Source: Pyrus communis
Lineage: Eukaryota > Streptophyta > Magnoliopsida > Rosales > Rosaceae
DNA length: 64,000 nt
Reading direction: 5' to 3'
Assembly (NCBI RefSeq): GCF_963583255.1
Contig: NC_084807.1
Span: 16,205,072 to 16,269,071 of the forward strand
This document shows positions 11,240 through 22,357 of this stretch, piece by piece. The notes beneath the pieces were generated by a model, which did not search any database, had not been told where the DNA came from, and worked only from the letters and a program-made list of their open reading frames with translations. Within the stretch, counting starts at the first letter, position 1. Every line of letters begins with the position of its first letter. A program made the position numbers and the translations under genes.

Positions 11240-11780
11240 TGATACTGTAAATGCAAATTGTGAAACTCCACAAGATCATCCCTGGATTGATCTTCTGGTC
11301 TTGACTGCTGAAAAATCGTAACGTTGAGTTGGCAGAAAATGATTGACCAACATTTCCCAACGCATTTTCAATCATCATGGGAGTGCATTGTACTGAACCG
11401 CAACATGTTACATTTCCCATTAAATGCAGAACGATATCGTCTACACATGTGAAAGAATCCAAATCATAACTCATGTGTTGTTGGAGAATGACTACTCTAA
11501 TCCTCGTTACAGTGTGCTGGATACCAATAAGGTTGAGACTGCAGTAATTATGCCCCTTGCTTCATGGCAGGAACAAGTTTATCTAGACTTTTTGCCGTGA
11601 AATTTTTGATATGTTCTGAAAAGCATGATCTTGAGTGTGGAATCGAAACAACCATCGATCTGCAGCACAAGAAAAAATACATCAATCTCCAGTACTCGTG
11701 GTAAATCAGTAATAGATTACAGTTTTGATGGAATTGTTCTGTTGTGTTCTCAATTTCAAACAAACTAATGATAGACTTTC
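11240..11780 (-). pseudogene. degenerate copy of the rRNA dimethyltransferase 3' end
   Basis: This stretch aligns by eye with 14680-15300, the last exons and introns of the gene at 14676-17683, in the same orientation. Matching blocks: 11248-11306 with the final exon (shared AAATTGTG and CTTCTGGTCTTGACTG), 11342-11431 with exon 9 (shared CGCATTTTCAATC, ATGGGAGTGCAT, TTTCCCATTAAA), and 11645-11770 with the start of exon 8 and the intron before it (shared GTTCTGTTGTGTTCTCAATT versus GTCTGTTATGTTCCCAATT). The exon order is kept but the frames are broken and most of exon 8 is not recognisable. It is a partial genomic duplication, since intron sequence is included, not a retrocopy. Confidence 0.7.
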
Positions 11781-12072
11781 TTCCCTTGTAACTGAAGAAT
11801 TGCATTCCTCTCTTTTTCTGTTACTTAAAAGTTAAAAGAAAGAAAAACCATACGCAATGCGGCAATGGTATTTCTTATTCTGTCCCCCTCTCTTTATAAA
11901 GGTTTCAGCTTCCTTTCCTACCCTTAGGGGGCATCAGTACAACCGATAAGCGTGTATCCCCTTTCCTAGCAATTGATATATCATTCTGGAACAAGGTAAT
12001 TATCCCAGCCTTACTGTATCTGTAACCTTCTTCCTTTGACTAATATGTATATACACAGTACTCTTATTACAG

Positions 12073-12398
12073 TTGCATTTTTCACTGAAAAAGGAAGTTT
12101 AGTACCCACAGCATATGTAGCCAGACCGGACGTAAAGGGTCAAGGTCTCTCAGTGCCTAGCACCAGGTAACTTGAACTATAACGGATTTATGTATTCTTT
12201 CGCCTTTCAAAAAATTTCATCAGGTAGAATAATTGTTTGGTTGAAAGACTAATTATATTTCTCATTTTTTTTGATGTAGTTTCACCTTGCAGTCAAGGTA
12301 TGAAATTCAAGCCCTTCGAATTAGAAGTTAACACGTGGAACAGCTCCGCCCCAGTTCATGGACTACAGGTTCAAGGGTTTTCTGGCTCTACTGATTGA
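12073..12398 (+). CDS. possible last two exons of an unidentified gene
   Basis: Two segments with good splice signals share one phase: 12073-12166 (acceptor TTACAG, donor CACCAG/GTAACT) and 12293-12398 (acceptor TTGCAG, stop TGA). Together they give about 66 residues with a non-repetitive composition, including SLVPTAYVARPDVKGQG and MKFKPFELEVNTWNSS. I do not recognise the protein. An open stretch at about 11901-11997 (with FLAIDISFWNK, donor AAG/GTAATT) would be a natural upstream exon but joins in the wrong phase, so this may be a pseudogene or my model may be wrong. No upstream start codon could be assigned. Confidence 0.3.
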
Positions 12399-13916
12399 GG
12401 AGGGTGAGTAAAACTTGGCTTCTTAGTGTTATATCGTTCTTCTTGTTTGCATCGGCAAAACTAATCAGATTCTCTATGACTATGAATTTTCATGTGTTGC
12501 TACCTTACTATTGTTTAGTCTTGCATGATCATTACAGTAAGTTGTCATTTTAAATTATGAAAATTGGGTGTTCGTTGTTGCATAACTAGTAATTCATCGT
12601 AACAGAAACTTCAAAAACACGAAAACATAATCTTGAATTCTGTGTCTGAACTTCAATTGGAACGATCCTCTGACTTGCCAATTGAGTCTTACAACAAAAC
12701 ATAGAAACATATACATTTTAGAGCACGTATGCTAACCATTTCATTTTTTAGTTCAAAAAGAGAGAAGATATTGGAGAAATGACAGAGAGGAAAACATGTG
12801 ATCCCTTGGCCCATCCAAGCATTTCCATATGTTAACTTCAATGAAAAGATACAATTAGCGCAGCCAAAATTCAAAACGAAAAGTCATTTAACCTTTCTAT
12901 TTAACTTGTAAAAAACTCATCTTAATTTATTACCATGGCCTCCAAACCATATGAAAGAAGTTGGAGAATTATAAGTTTATAACTAACAGGAGAAAAATTG
13001 AAGGTTCATTTTTTGTAGTGGAATGAAAAGTTTTAATCAAAAGAGAGTAATGGAGTCACAAAACACAAAAAAAAAAAAAATTGAAATAAATTACGTTGAG
13101 ATAATTATACGCCGAACTTCTTAATAAGTTCCTACATTGAACTTGAACAAAAATTAATAAGCATGGCTCAAAACTGTAGCTATGATAATTTTCTTTCAAG
13201 ATAAATTCTTCCTCTATTCCATGTATGTGTGATTTTACTATAAAGCAACACTCGATCGGAAAATTGTGAACTAAGGAAGGCTAGTTGATATAAGATTTCG
13301 GTTTCATAACAATACTACTGTAAAACACATTTTTTGTCAATTAGAGAAACATAATTAAGCTAGCTGGGAGCAAAAGCACATAAGTTGAATAATACAGAGT
13401 ATCCAACCAAAAGCATACAAAAATAACCTACAAAGTAAAAAAAAAATTCAGGATAGGCCCGAACCTTTCTTGGTCCTGAAGTGGGTCCACTGTTTTCGTA
13501 CCCAAGACACATGCATATACGACGAATGACCTTAGCCAAAAATCATAATAAGTTAGCATCTAAAACTTATTTCGACTTAAAAGTTACTTTGAAAGGCAAA
13601 CAAAGCGGGTTTTTCTTTCTCAAATTTCCATATACATCACATTTTTAATGTACTTTGAAGTAATGAATTAAGCCATGGAATGGTTTTTAGGGGGAGACTT
13701 GGTGCTAATGTTACATACTAATTGACTATAATTGTGCATGTTCTATTAATACTAATGATTGTGGAAGCCGATGATCTTCTCTTCATTTCTCTTCACATCA
13801 TTCCCCAATTCTCTTTTCACTTGCTTCTAATTTTAGTGAAGACTTTATAGTTACAAGTATTATCCCCACATTGTTCATGATAGTTCGTCAAATTCCCCTC
13901 AAGATTAAAGAAAATT
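12399..13916. other. intergenic DNA, nothing recognised
   Basis: AT-rich sequence with a poly-A run near 13067-13080. The frame on the minus strand at 12689-12874 has no domain. No RNA gene or transposon family can be supported here. Confidence 0.3.
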
Positions 13917-14285
13917 TTGGGTTCCAATTATGGCTTATTGGGTCATGATATTCCTGCATACTTGCAATCTAATATTTTTGAAAATAACATAGCAGATCCT
14001 GACTTCTGGACCTGGTTAGCCACGGCACATGTGCCGCGGATAAAGTTTCTGAGCAAAAATGAGGGAAGGAAGAAGATTATCATCATAGACATAATTGTGA
14101 ACCATGTAGGTAACAAGAAGATGGTGGATAAGAAATCAATTGAAACCCAACTCATGTTCGATACGCTGATGATGGCCACTAGTGCTGGCAAAGAGCATAG
14201 CGAATCAGAATTGGCTGTTGGGTTCACTCGCTATAACATCACTCAATACGCTTGCGTTGAAGTCTCTTATCCATGTTGCATGTAA
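13917..14285 (+). other. open frame of unknown origin, possible gene remnant
   Basis: About 120 codons without a stop. The translation begins at a non-ATG codon and contains DPDFWTWLATAHVPRIKFL, a basic/Ile-rich patch, and NITQYACVEVSYPCCM at its end. Composition looks protein-like rather than random, but I cannot match it to a family. No splice-linked neighbours were found. It could be a decayed exon of a receptor-like or biosynthetic gene; this is a guess only. Downstream, the words GTATACAACATTCAA occur twice (about 14348 and 14394). Confidence 0.25.
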
Positions 14286-14675
14286 CATAAAATAAAAGTT
14301 ATAAAGCCAACGAGATGAATGTTTATTTTCCGTCATTTCTTTGGGTTTGTATACAACATTCAAGGATAATGTAGGTAAAATTCTCCAGGGGGTGTATACA
14401 ACATTCAACCTAATCTTGAATGCTTTCCATAAACTTCATTTGATATGATCCTCTTGCTGTATCCTACAACAAAAACAAAGACATAACAAATAACATCTTA
14501 AATTTATTAATACTTTATTCACGTCATCGTATACAATTTGGTAATCTTAAAAGAATACACAAATTTACGACTCCGCCGGATCATATTACACCTTAAACAA
14601 TGCATTAATCATTATGAACCTCGCAATACGGTTCATGGGCAAAAAATGATGCTTTGGCTTGCATAAATGGGAAAA

Positions 14676-17323
14676 CTATACTTTCGTGATCAAATTGTGC
14701 AACTTCACAAAATCATCCGTGGATAGCTCTTCTGGTCTTGACTGGAAATGAAAATATAAGAAAAAGAACGAAGTTAGTAGAATACATTCTGAGGCAGGAG
14801 CTTAGAGAGCCTCTTCCCGCATACTTTATACGCAGGAAAAGGAAAATAGCAAATCAATACCGTGGCTGGACGACCAACTGTTCCCAAAGCATTTTCAATC
14901 TCCATGGGAGTGCATATGTGCTGGAGTGATCTCCGCAACATCTTTCGTTTCCCATTAAAAGCAGAATTGACCTGTACCAGCAAATGCAAACAAGGCATCC
15001 TCTAATGAGGGCAATCAAATCATTTACACTTGAGGACGAATGCACTTAATGCAATGAAAATCTGTAACGATAGTCTAAAAGAATGATACCAACTACAGAA
15101 ATTGAACAAACCATTGAGAAGAAGCTTTTAGTAGAAGAAACTGGGGGGTAGTCTACAGGTTGCTTCAGTTTAAATTTAACAACGGCAGCATCAACCTGCA
15201 ACATAAGCAAAATCAGTCAATCTGCATTTGTGGTTAGTTACTATTCGGTTTAAGTCTTATAAAAAAAATCGGTCTGTTATGTTCCCAATTCATCAAGCAA
15301 ATTACAATTGACATCGTTAGAAGGCATAATTTTTTCCTCTATGGGATTATAAATTCTTACATTAGGCTGAGGAAAAAATTTTGTCCTTGGGACCTTCATT
15401 ATGAATTCAGGATCTGAAAAGGGAAATGACAAACAGAAACCAGGTCAGAAAAAAAAAAATGTGAATAATTTGAAAGTAACTTGGCGTGGCGCCAGAACTC
15501 TTCAGTAACAAACATTGATGTCTTCTCCTTGTTATCTTGTATATCTCCTACGAATACTAATACTCGATTACCAACAGTGGTTAAAGGAGGAATAACATGA
15601 CATTTATCAGACTGTAAGTCTAACTCATCTCAGTCTTTCAGTAAAATTTAATTTAATTAAATGATCAATAGCCTACTATGTACAACTTAAATACAAAGAT
15701 AGAGATACCTGAATAGAAATTGACGAAGATACTGATGGGCCGGTACTCGGATGTCCGCAAAGATGGTTCCACCAAGCGCAAAGCTGCCTCCTCCTGAAAT
15801 AACATTACCATTATAGTGATGGAAGGAACCAAATTATGATCCATATCAGATCCATAGATTCAGAAGTCTATGGATCCAGTTTGATTTGTTCCACTCCTAA
15901 AAGGGTGGCCCCAAGCCAACAAAGCTCCCCACTTTGCGAGGGTCGGGGGGAAGGAAAGTCTACCATACGCAGCCTTACCCTTGCTTTGCAAAGAGGCTGT
16001 TTCCACAACTCAAACCCGGAGTCACCCTAAAAGATCCAAATTTATTACTATCCCTCATTTCCCTATCCTATAAAGCTTTTAGCTTCATGCTATGCTCGGA
16101 TGAGATATATAATCCAGATAACAATTAAGTGAAAACCAAAACCTTTACAATCATAGATTAATAAGGAACTCCAACCTGGAGTAAGAGAACAACTTCAGAA
16201 AAGATGTCCCCCATTGGAAGAAGTTGTTTGACAACATCTGTACTTATATTAAAGGGTATATTAGCGACTACCTGCAATGAAGAGAATGAGCTATTTTAGA
16301 TTCTTGTAAACTTGTAAACATGTAAAAACACTAACTGTTTTCATTTGAGCATGCATCGTTGAGAAATTAGCAGGTCATTAGGAAGTCAAATTCATTCTAA
16401 GCAATCAAGCAGGGTTCTCACTTTTGCAAGTCTTGAATTTGGACCAGATGGCTCTATACTTCCCAATAAGGACGACATATGTGAGTGAATGTGGCATTTG
16501 ACAAAGTCCTCATTCAAAACCTACAGGTTTCAGTTGAAGAACTTGAGTTGCTATTCACAATGGCATCAGCGGTAAACATAAGGAGTAGCATAAACATTTA
16601 AATTCCATTATGTCCAGAATTCATAGGATCTTGCTCCAGATCAGGAGTACTTTTAGAAATGTACTACTACCAAGGTCCTCTAGAATGCTCGACGAAATAT
16701 AACATTCTGAGGACATTTGTGAACAAAATGTGGTTTACCTTCAACCGGTCAGTCTGCACGAATCTTTCACTCACAAGAGTAGCCATGTGTGAATCCTAAA
16801 GCACATAAAACATTATTCCAAATCAGTACACAACACCAAAACAATTTAAAATTGCGGCAAATACCACTCTTTTCACAGAATTTCAAATTCAAAGACCCAT
16901 TGCATACGAAATAAGAAACACACACACAAACATAACCTTTTCGATTGCGAGCACAACTGCACCAGCACTAATAAGAGTATTAGTCAAAGAACCTGTTCCC
17001 GGCCCAATTTCTAACACCACATCACCTTCCCCAACATCGGCCGCAGCAGTGAGCTCATCGTTGATCTCAGAGTCCAACAAATAATGCTGCAAATACACCA
17101 AAATTTAACAAACTAAATAAATTCAGAACCAAATATATTATAACAAATCAGATGCTGCTTACCCTTTCTAGCTTACTACACACAATAAATTTTGGCATAC
17201 ATATACGAAAACATAAATCGAACAAAACCCACATCTTAAAATCCTATCAATTCCATACATTTTCTCAGCAGCCAAACATAAAATTTGAAAAGAAAGAAAG
17301 AAAATTTTGATTTTCTGGGAAGG

Positions 17324-17384
<61 letters not shown>

Positions 17385-17683
17385 AAATGAGAAACCTGGC
17401 CGAGGGATCTTCTGGGAAATCGGCCTTTGGAGTTGAGAGCTGTGAGAGTGGCATGGTAGTCATCTGGGTTTCTTCTGCTTCCTCTTCCACTTCCACTTCC
17501 ACTTCTTTTGGTTGTTTTACCAGTGCAAACTCTTATATAACAAGGTGAATATGCAGGTGTTCGTCCGCCGAGCGTGCTATTGTGCACTGGCAGTGGAGTT
17601 TTCGGTTTCAGAGTTTCGACTGGGGACGATATTGACGGGAGAGATTGCCGAAGAAGAAGAGGTGCCGAGTTCATGGGTGCCAT
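14676..17683 (-). CDS. PFC1: rRNA adenine N6-dimethyltransferase, chloroplast (PFC1/KsgA type)
   Basis: Dimethylates two adjacent adenines near the 3' end of small-subunit rRNA in chloroplasts, using S-adenosylmethionine. Ten exons on the minus strand join in frame: 17396-17683, 16937-17086, 16739-16795, 16422-16520, 16176-16271, 15709-15793, 15361-15413, 15112-15195, 14861-14971 and 14676-14741, giving 362 residues. Residues about 1-70 are Ser/Pro/Arg-rich, fitting a transit peptide. RRSLGQ meets HYLLD at the exon 1-2 junction, the family's LGQ-H-(F/Y)L signature. Motif I is EIGPGTGSL (122-130); the adenine-binding motif IV is NIPF (202-205). KVPRTKFFPQPNVDAAVV and a basic RKMLRRSL helix follow as expected. 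The Arabidopsis protein (PALEFACE1, cold-sensitive when lost) is of similar length (about 343). A (GA)27 tract lies 15 nt inside intron 1. A decayed copy of its tail sits at 11240-11780. Confidence 0.92.
15883..16030 (-). mobile_element. Au-type SINE, truncated at its 5' end
   Basis: In intron 5 of the dimethyltransferase gene and in the same orientation as that gene. Read on the minus strand it has a B-box-like GGGTTTGAGTTGTGG, then AACAGCCTCTTTGCAAAGCA, AAGGCTGCGTATGGTAGAC, CCCCCGACCCTCGCAAAG and TGGGGAGCTT. This order is the hallmark of the plant Au SINE, a tRNA-derived element transcribed by RNA polymerase III. The promoter-proximal A-box part is missing. No clear target duplication was found. 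Confidence 0.75.
17327..17380. repeat. (GA)27 microsatellite in intron 1 of PFC1
   Basis: 54 bp of uninterrupted AG repeats; in the sense of the gene it is a CT tract that begins 15 nt after the exon 1 donor (GT at 17394-17395). Long enough to be highly length-variable among individuals. Confidence 0.95.
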
Positions 17684-18571
17684 TGTGCGCCGGCAGTGAA
17701 TATCTTCGGTATTTTGGTATTTTTATTTTTCTCATTTTTTGAAATAAAATTTTATTAAGCCCAAAAGAGTAAACCAATTTTAAAAAAGGATGTGCAATCC
17801 ACACATCTTTTTTTACTTTTCATATATTCCTTTCAAAAATGAAGTCCAAACTAAAACAAACAACGGAGGTGATTTTCAGACATCATTTTTAGTTTTTTAA
17901 CACTGATGTATTTTTGATCGTCGATTTGAATAAATTAAATGAAAACAACGGTCAAAATTAAGTAGAACCGTGCGAGAGATGTGTTTATCATTTCCCCACA
18001 AACAAATGGTCAGACTGTGACAAACTACCTACAAACCAACTCAAATGAAACTGCAATCCATTTTCAAGCAGCTATTTCTCATAGTATGTTTACAAATAAT
18101 TGAAGGATCAATATGGATATCCATTAACTCATCAATTATAATTACATATAAATTACAACAAAAACGAAAAGGGCTAGCATGGTCGACGGATCAATAGGTT
18201 TATCAAAGCAATAATCAATATGTAGGCTCACAAGTCACATCTAATAAGCTATTGTTTCACCAACTAATTAATTAGACTAAGTCGGTATAAGTTATTTTCT
18301 CATCAACTAGCTAATTAGAAGTGTATGTGGACTCTTCCTTTAATTAGCTAGTTGATGAGACAATGACTTACCAAAGCAATGATCATTAGCTAGTCTAAGA
18401 GGATAATTAGCTTTGAGATTGAGACATGACCCAGACTCTCATACATAACTATTTTTTTTATAGGATTCTTTAGATGTACACCATTGCTTATATTGTTTAG
18501 ACAAAACCCCACCTAGTATTAAACATCCAAATAAAATGTCAAATAGTTTGCCCAATTTCAATAGGTTTATC
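17684..18571. other. intergenic DNA with a strong hairpin
   Basis: Promoter side of the dimethyltransferase gene followed by AT-rich DNA. The notable feature is an inverted repeat: TCTCATCAACTAGCTAATTA at 18298-18317 and its perfect complement at 18341-18360, with a 23-nt loop. With a few mismatches the arms extend to about 18287 and 18371. A related direct copy (TTTCACCAACTAATTAATTA) lies at about 18255. No gene is seen. Confidence 0.6.
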
Positions 18572-18792
18572 TGTTAGGATATATTAGTGTTATGTGATTG
18601 TGATACTTGTCAACAGATTGTGCATTTAGTTAGTTAGTTAGTTACATTAATTTGGCTCCTGTATAAGTCTAAGTGTAATGACTTCCTGTGTAAGAAATTA
18701 ATACAAACAACACATTCATCTCTCTCTCTCTTCCTACTTTCTCTCTCTAGTTCTTGATAATTCTCTCTGATATATCTGTATACATATTAACA
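18572..18792 (+). repeat. 5' LTR of truncated Copia element
   Basis: Starts TG, ends CA, and is followed by the primer binding site. It contains CT-rich sequence (about 18718-18755) in its downstream half. No matching 3' LTR exists in the window. Confidence 0.75.
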
Positions 18793-21375
18793 TGGTATCA
18801 ATCACCGAATCAGCTTACACTAATCTGTTTGATCCTTCTGTTGCTTCTGCTTCTCCAATTTGATATAGCCTTTACGATTTCAGCTCGTGATCGTGTTCTC
18901 TCTCTGTGCATTTGACGATCTTTTTCTTCTCTCAATTTCTAGGGTTTGCTACAAATTAGGATCTTTGACATTGTGTTGAAGGTTTGCTGCACACCAGGTG
19001 TTTGTTCTGGTGTCTAAGTGACAGTTTTCTTCGAAGTTTGCAAATATGGTAACTGTATCACAACTTCATATTCTTTAATCTCCAATTACTGCTCTCATTT
19101 CCACAATTTCTACTTCTATGAATATTGAGCTTGATGATACGAATTACTTGAATTTGCAATTTCAAATGCAATTATTGTTAGAAGGTCATGGAATTATGCA
19201 GTTTATTGATGGTTCCAATCTCTGTCCTTCTCGATTTATTGTTAATTCAAGTGAATCTGGTAGAGTCTCTGGTGATTTTTCTTCTCAAATTGAGAATGAT
19301 GCCTATGTTGTTTGGAAAATGCATGATCAAGCATTGATGCAACTGATTACTACGATTTTATCATCTGTTGCCATTTCTTGTGCTATTGGTAGTTCTAGTG
19401 CCTGTGATCTTTGGAATAGATTGAAAGAACAGTTCTCTATTGTTTCAAGAACCAACATATTTTAGATGAAATCTAATATGCAAACTATTAAGAAATGCTC
19501 AGATTATGTGTCTAAGTATTTGCAACGAATTAAAGAGGCTTGAGATTACTTGTCTACTGCTAGGTTTTACTTTGCTGATAAGGACATTGTCATTGGCACT
19601 CAATGGCTTGCCTCATGAGTACAATACTTTCCGATGTGTTATTCGAGGCAGGGAAAGTGTAATTTCTCTTAAAGACTTTAGGTCACAGTTACTAGCAGAA
19701 GAGCTAATTGTGGAGAGCAATGTATCATCTCAGCTTTTGTCTGCCATGGTTGCTAATACCAATACCATTTATGAACTTAAGTCTTCCACTTATTCTACTC
19801 GATCTAATCCTGGTCATGTGACATATAGTTCATTTGCTTGATCATCTCATGGTCACACTGGTGGTTTTAGGCAGTTCAACAATAATAAACAGAAGGGTAA
19901 AGGAAAATTCAATCAAAGGTATAGGTATCCAGCACTAAGACAACAGTTCTTTAATCAGACTCATGTCCTTACCTCAGGTGTTCTTGGTCCATTTCCAACT
20001 ATGTCTTTTGCTCAATCTGTTTTTTGTTAGTTGTGTAATGCTTATGGTCATACTGTACCATTTTGCCATTCCAAGATAGTGGATAAATCTAGTTGCCAGA
20101 TTTATGGCAAAAACAACCACACTACTTGGTTATGTTTTTACAATGATAAGGGTATTTCATACATTGGTCCACAACAACAATCCATGGCTCAGTATTCCTA
20201 TGCTCCTTCAGCACTTCAGTTTCCATCTCAGCCTGCAATGCAAGCCATGCATACTATGGTTCCATCTTACTCTTCAACCTCTATACAAGGAATGCAAAAT
20301 ATGGTTCCATCATCTTCTCAGGCATCTTCATCTCAGACTTCTCCACAGCTTTGGCTTGCTGATTCTGGGGCCACAAATCACATGACCACTGATCTCAGTA
20401 ACTTGTCTTTAGCCTCTCTATATCCAACAAATGAGATAGTTCAAATGGCTAATGGAAAAGGTTTAAAAGTATCTCATGTTGGCAACACTGTTATTCATAC
20501 ACTAGTACATCCTATCAAATTGAATTATGTTTTATATGTGCCCAATTTGTCTCAGAACCTATTATCAGTATATAGAATTTGTCTTGATAACAACTTTGGT
20601 TGATTTTTGATACTTTTTGTTTTTGGATTCAGGACAAGGCCACAAGAAGGATCATCTACAAAGGGCTATGCAGTAATGGACTTTACCCCATCTCATCCCT
20701 TGCCAAACATCATTCTTCTTATTCACCAAGCAATATCAAGGTTTCTGCATATCTGGGACAACTTATCAATTCATCTCCTTGGCATCGTAGATTAGGTCAC
20801 CCTACCAATACTATTGTTTCTACTATGCTAAGTAAAGCTAATATTAGGTATTCCAAGGATGATGTACCAATAGTCTGTCATAGTTGCCTAAAAGGAAAAT
20901 TTACTAAACTGCATTTTCAATCTAGTACTCATCAATCTCAAATACCTTTTGAAGTTGTACACAGTGACCTTTGGGGTCCTGCACCATGTAATTCAATTGA
21001 TGGTTTCAAATTTTATGTAACTATCATTGATGAATGTATTCGATTTTGTTGGGTGTTTATACTTATAAATAAATCTGACTTTTTTGATACATTTGGTCAA
21101 AGCTCAGTTTTCTGCAACTAGTAAGACTTTGCAAACAGATGGTGAGGGAAAGTACATAAATCATAAACTACAAGCTTTTCTCAAGGTTAAAGGGGTGTTA
21201 CATCAAATCTCTTGTCCATATACTCTTGAGCAAAACGGCCTAGTTGAAAGAAAACATAGGCATCTTATATAAACCATTGTTACCCTGCTGAAGTATGCCA
21301 AGCTTCCCTCTCATTTCTGGTCATTTGCTTGTTAGGCAACTGCCTATTTAATCAATAGGATGCCTACACTAGTTT
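18572..21375 (+). mobile_element. truncated Ty1/copia retrotransposon
   Basis: Begins with a 221-bp 5' LTR (18572-18792, TGTTAGGATA to ATTAACA), followed directly by TGGTATCA (18793-18800), the primer site complementary to initiator Met-tRNA. Coding begins near 19118. Recognisable parts in order: gag (19118-19820), a CCHC-like knuckle region (20030-20150), aspartic protease with LWLADSGATNHM (about 20350), the GAG-pre-integrase motif WHRRLGHP (about 20780), and integrase core pieces (FEVVHSDLWGP near 20948, EQNGLVERKHRH near 21225). Frames are broken several times. The sequence stops being Copia-like at about 21375; reverse transcriptase, RNase H and the 3' LTR are absent. Not capable of movement. 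Confidence 0.88.
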
Positions 21376-22010
21376 TACAACAATGTCATTTCATTTAGGT
21401 TTTTTGAGATTTTCTCAACATAATCTACAATCCCAAGGATACCTTGTCGAGTTCAAGTTTTGGGTTGATCAATAGAATGTTTAGAGGTCTATTTTTATGT
21501 AGTTTCTCTTTCTCATCAAATTTAAGGAAACCTTTGGATTTGGTTTGCATTCAGGCAATGATGACCTATCTTTGTCTCTCATTATGTTAGCACAGTACAA
21601 ACTCTTATGCCAACATTTGTAGCCTTGTCCCATTTATCGCTCCTAGGATCAAGTTCTTGAATTCTTCAGACAAGTCCGGGGTCGGTAGACCAATAGCAAA
21701 TTTTACCTTATTTTTACCCTTGTTCACCACTCTATTTGCTTTCAAATTGTTGAAGGTAAACACCTCATCTTTCTTCTTATTCGAAGGTGCAGCCTACTTG
21801 CGATCTTCACCATCATCAACATCAAAATATTTTCTTTTCAAGCTATCTTTTTTACCAATCACTGTCTGTGCTTCACAAACATAATTAGGTTCAGAACCAC
21901 TAACATTAGTACTAGCAGGGCTGCTGGTTGCCTTTGTTAACTTTTGAACAAGATGGTACTTTTGGTTTTAGGGGGCGACCTCGGTTTCTTAGGGTTTGGA
22001 CAACATTCCT
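21376..22010 (-). pseudogene. minus-strand coding remnant, family unknown
   Basis: Read on the minus strand, 22010 to about 21600 gives coherent protein-like text in two frames: RGRPLKPKVPSCSKVNKGNQQ (AT-hook-like RGRP) and then SEPNYVCEAQTVIGKKDSLK, VDDGEDRK, a stop, KKKDEVFTFNNLKANRVVNK and GLPTPDLSEEFKNLILGAI. Frameshifts and stops show that it is decayed. The basic, RGRP-containing start suggests a DNA-binding protein, but that is inference. It lies between the truncated Copia element and the hAT element; another minus-strand protein-like piece lies just beyond the hAT element (25864-26002). Confidence 0.4.
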
Positions 22011-22205
22011 CAAGTAAACACGTAATTAATTAGTACACATTGAGAAATCAATGAGTTTATATATGTAATAATTTAGTTAATCAATTTGGTGCACCTAGTT
22101 GTTAATACTTTAGAAAGTGGTTTGGACACACCTTTTTCTCCTTTTATCCATTTATTATTCTTTGATCTTTTCAATCAAGGACTAGAACTAAACATGAGTG
22201 TACAA

Positions 22206-22231
<26 letters not shown>
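22206..22231. repeat. (AG)13 microsatellite
   Basis: 26 bp of AG repeats between the coding remnant and the hAT element. Confidence 0.9.
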
Positions 22232-22236
<5 letters not shown>

Positions 22237-22357
22237 AGGTACATAAAAATATCTTTCCTGATACTTACTAATTGCATAATTAAATTAGCTAGCTAGGGTT
22301 TGTGTGTGTGAAAGAGAATGGGCAAAATGAATACATTACTTTGAGATTTCTTGGATG

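Noticed and set aside
17236..17548. Frames with long Ser-Leu or Arg-Glu runs
   Set aside because: Translations of the GA/CT microsatellite.
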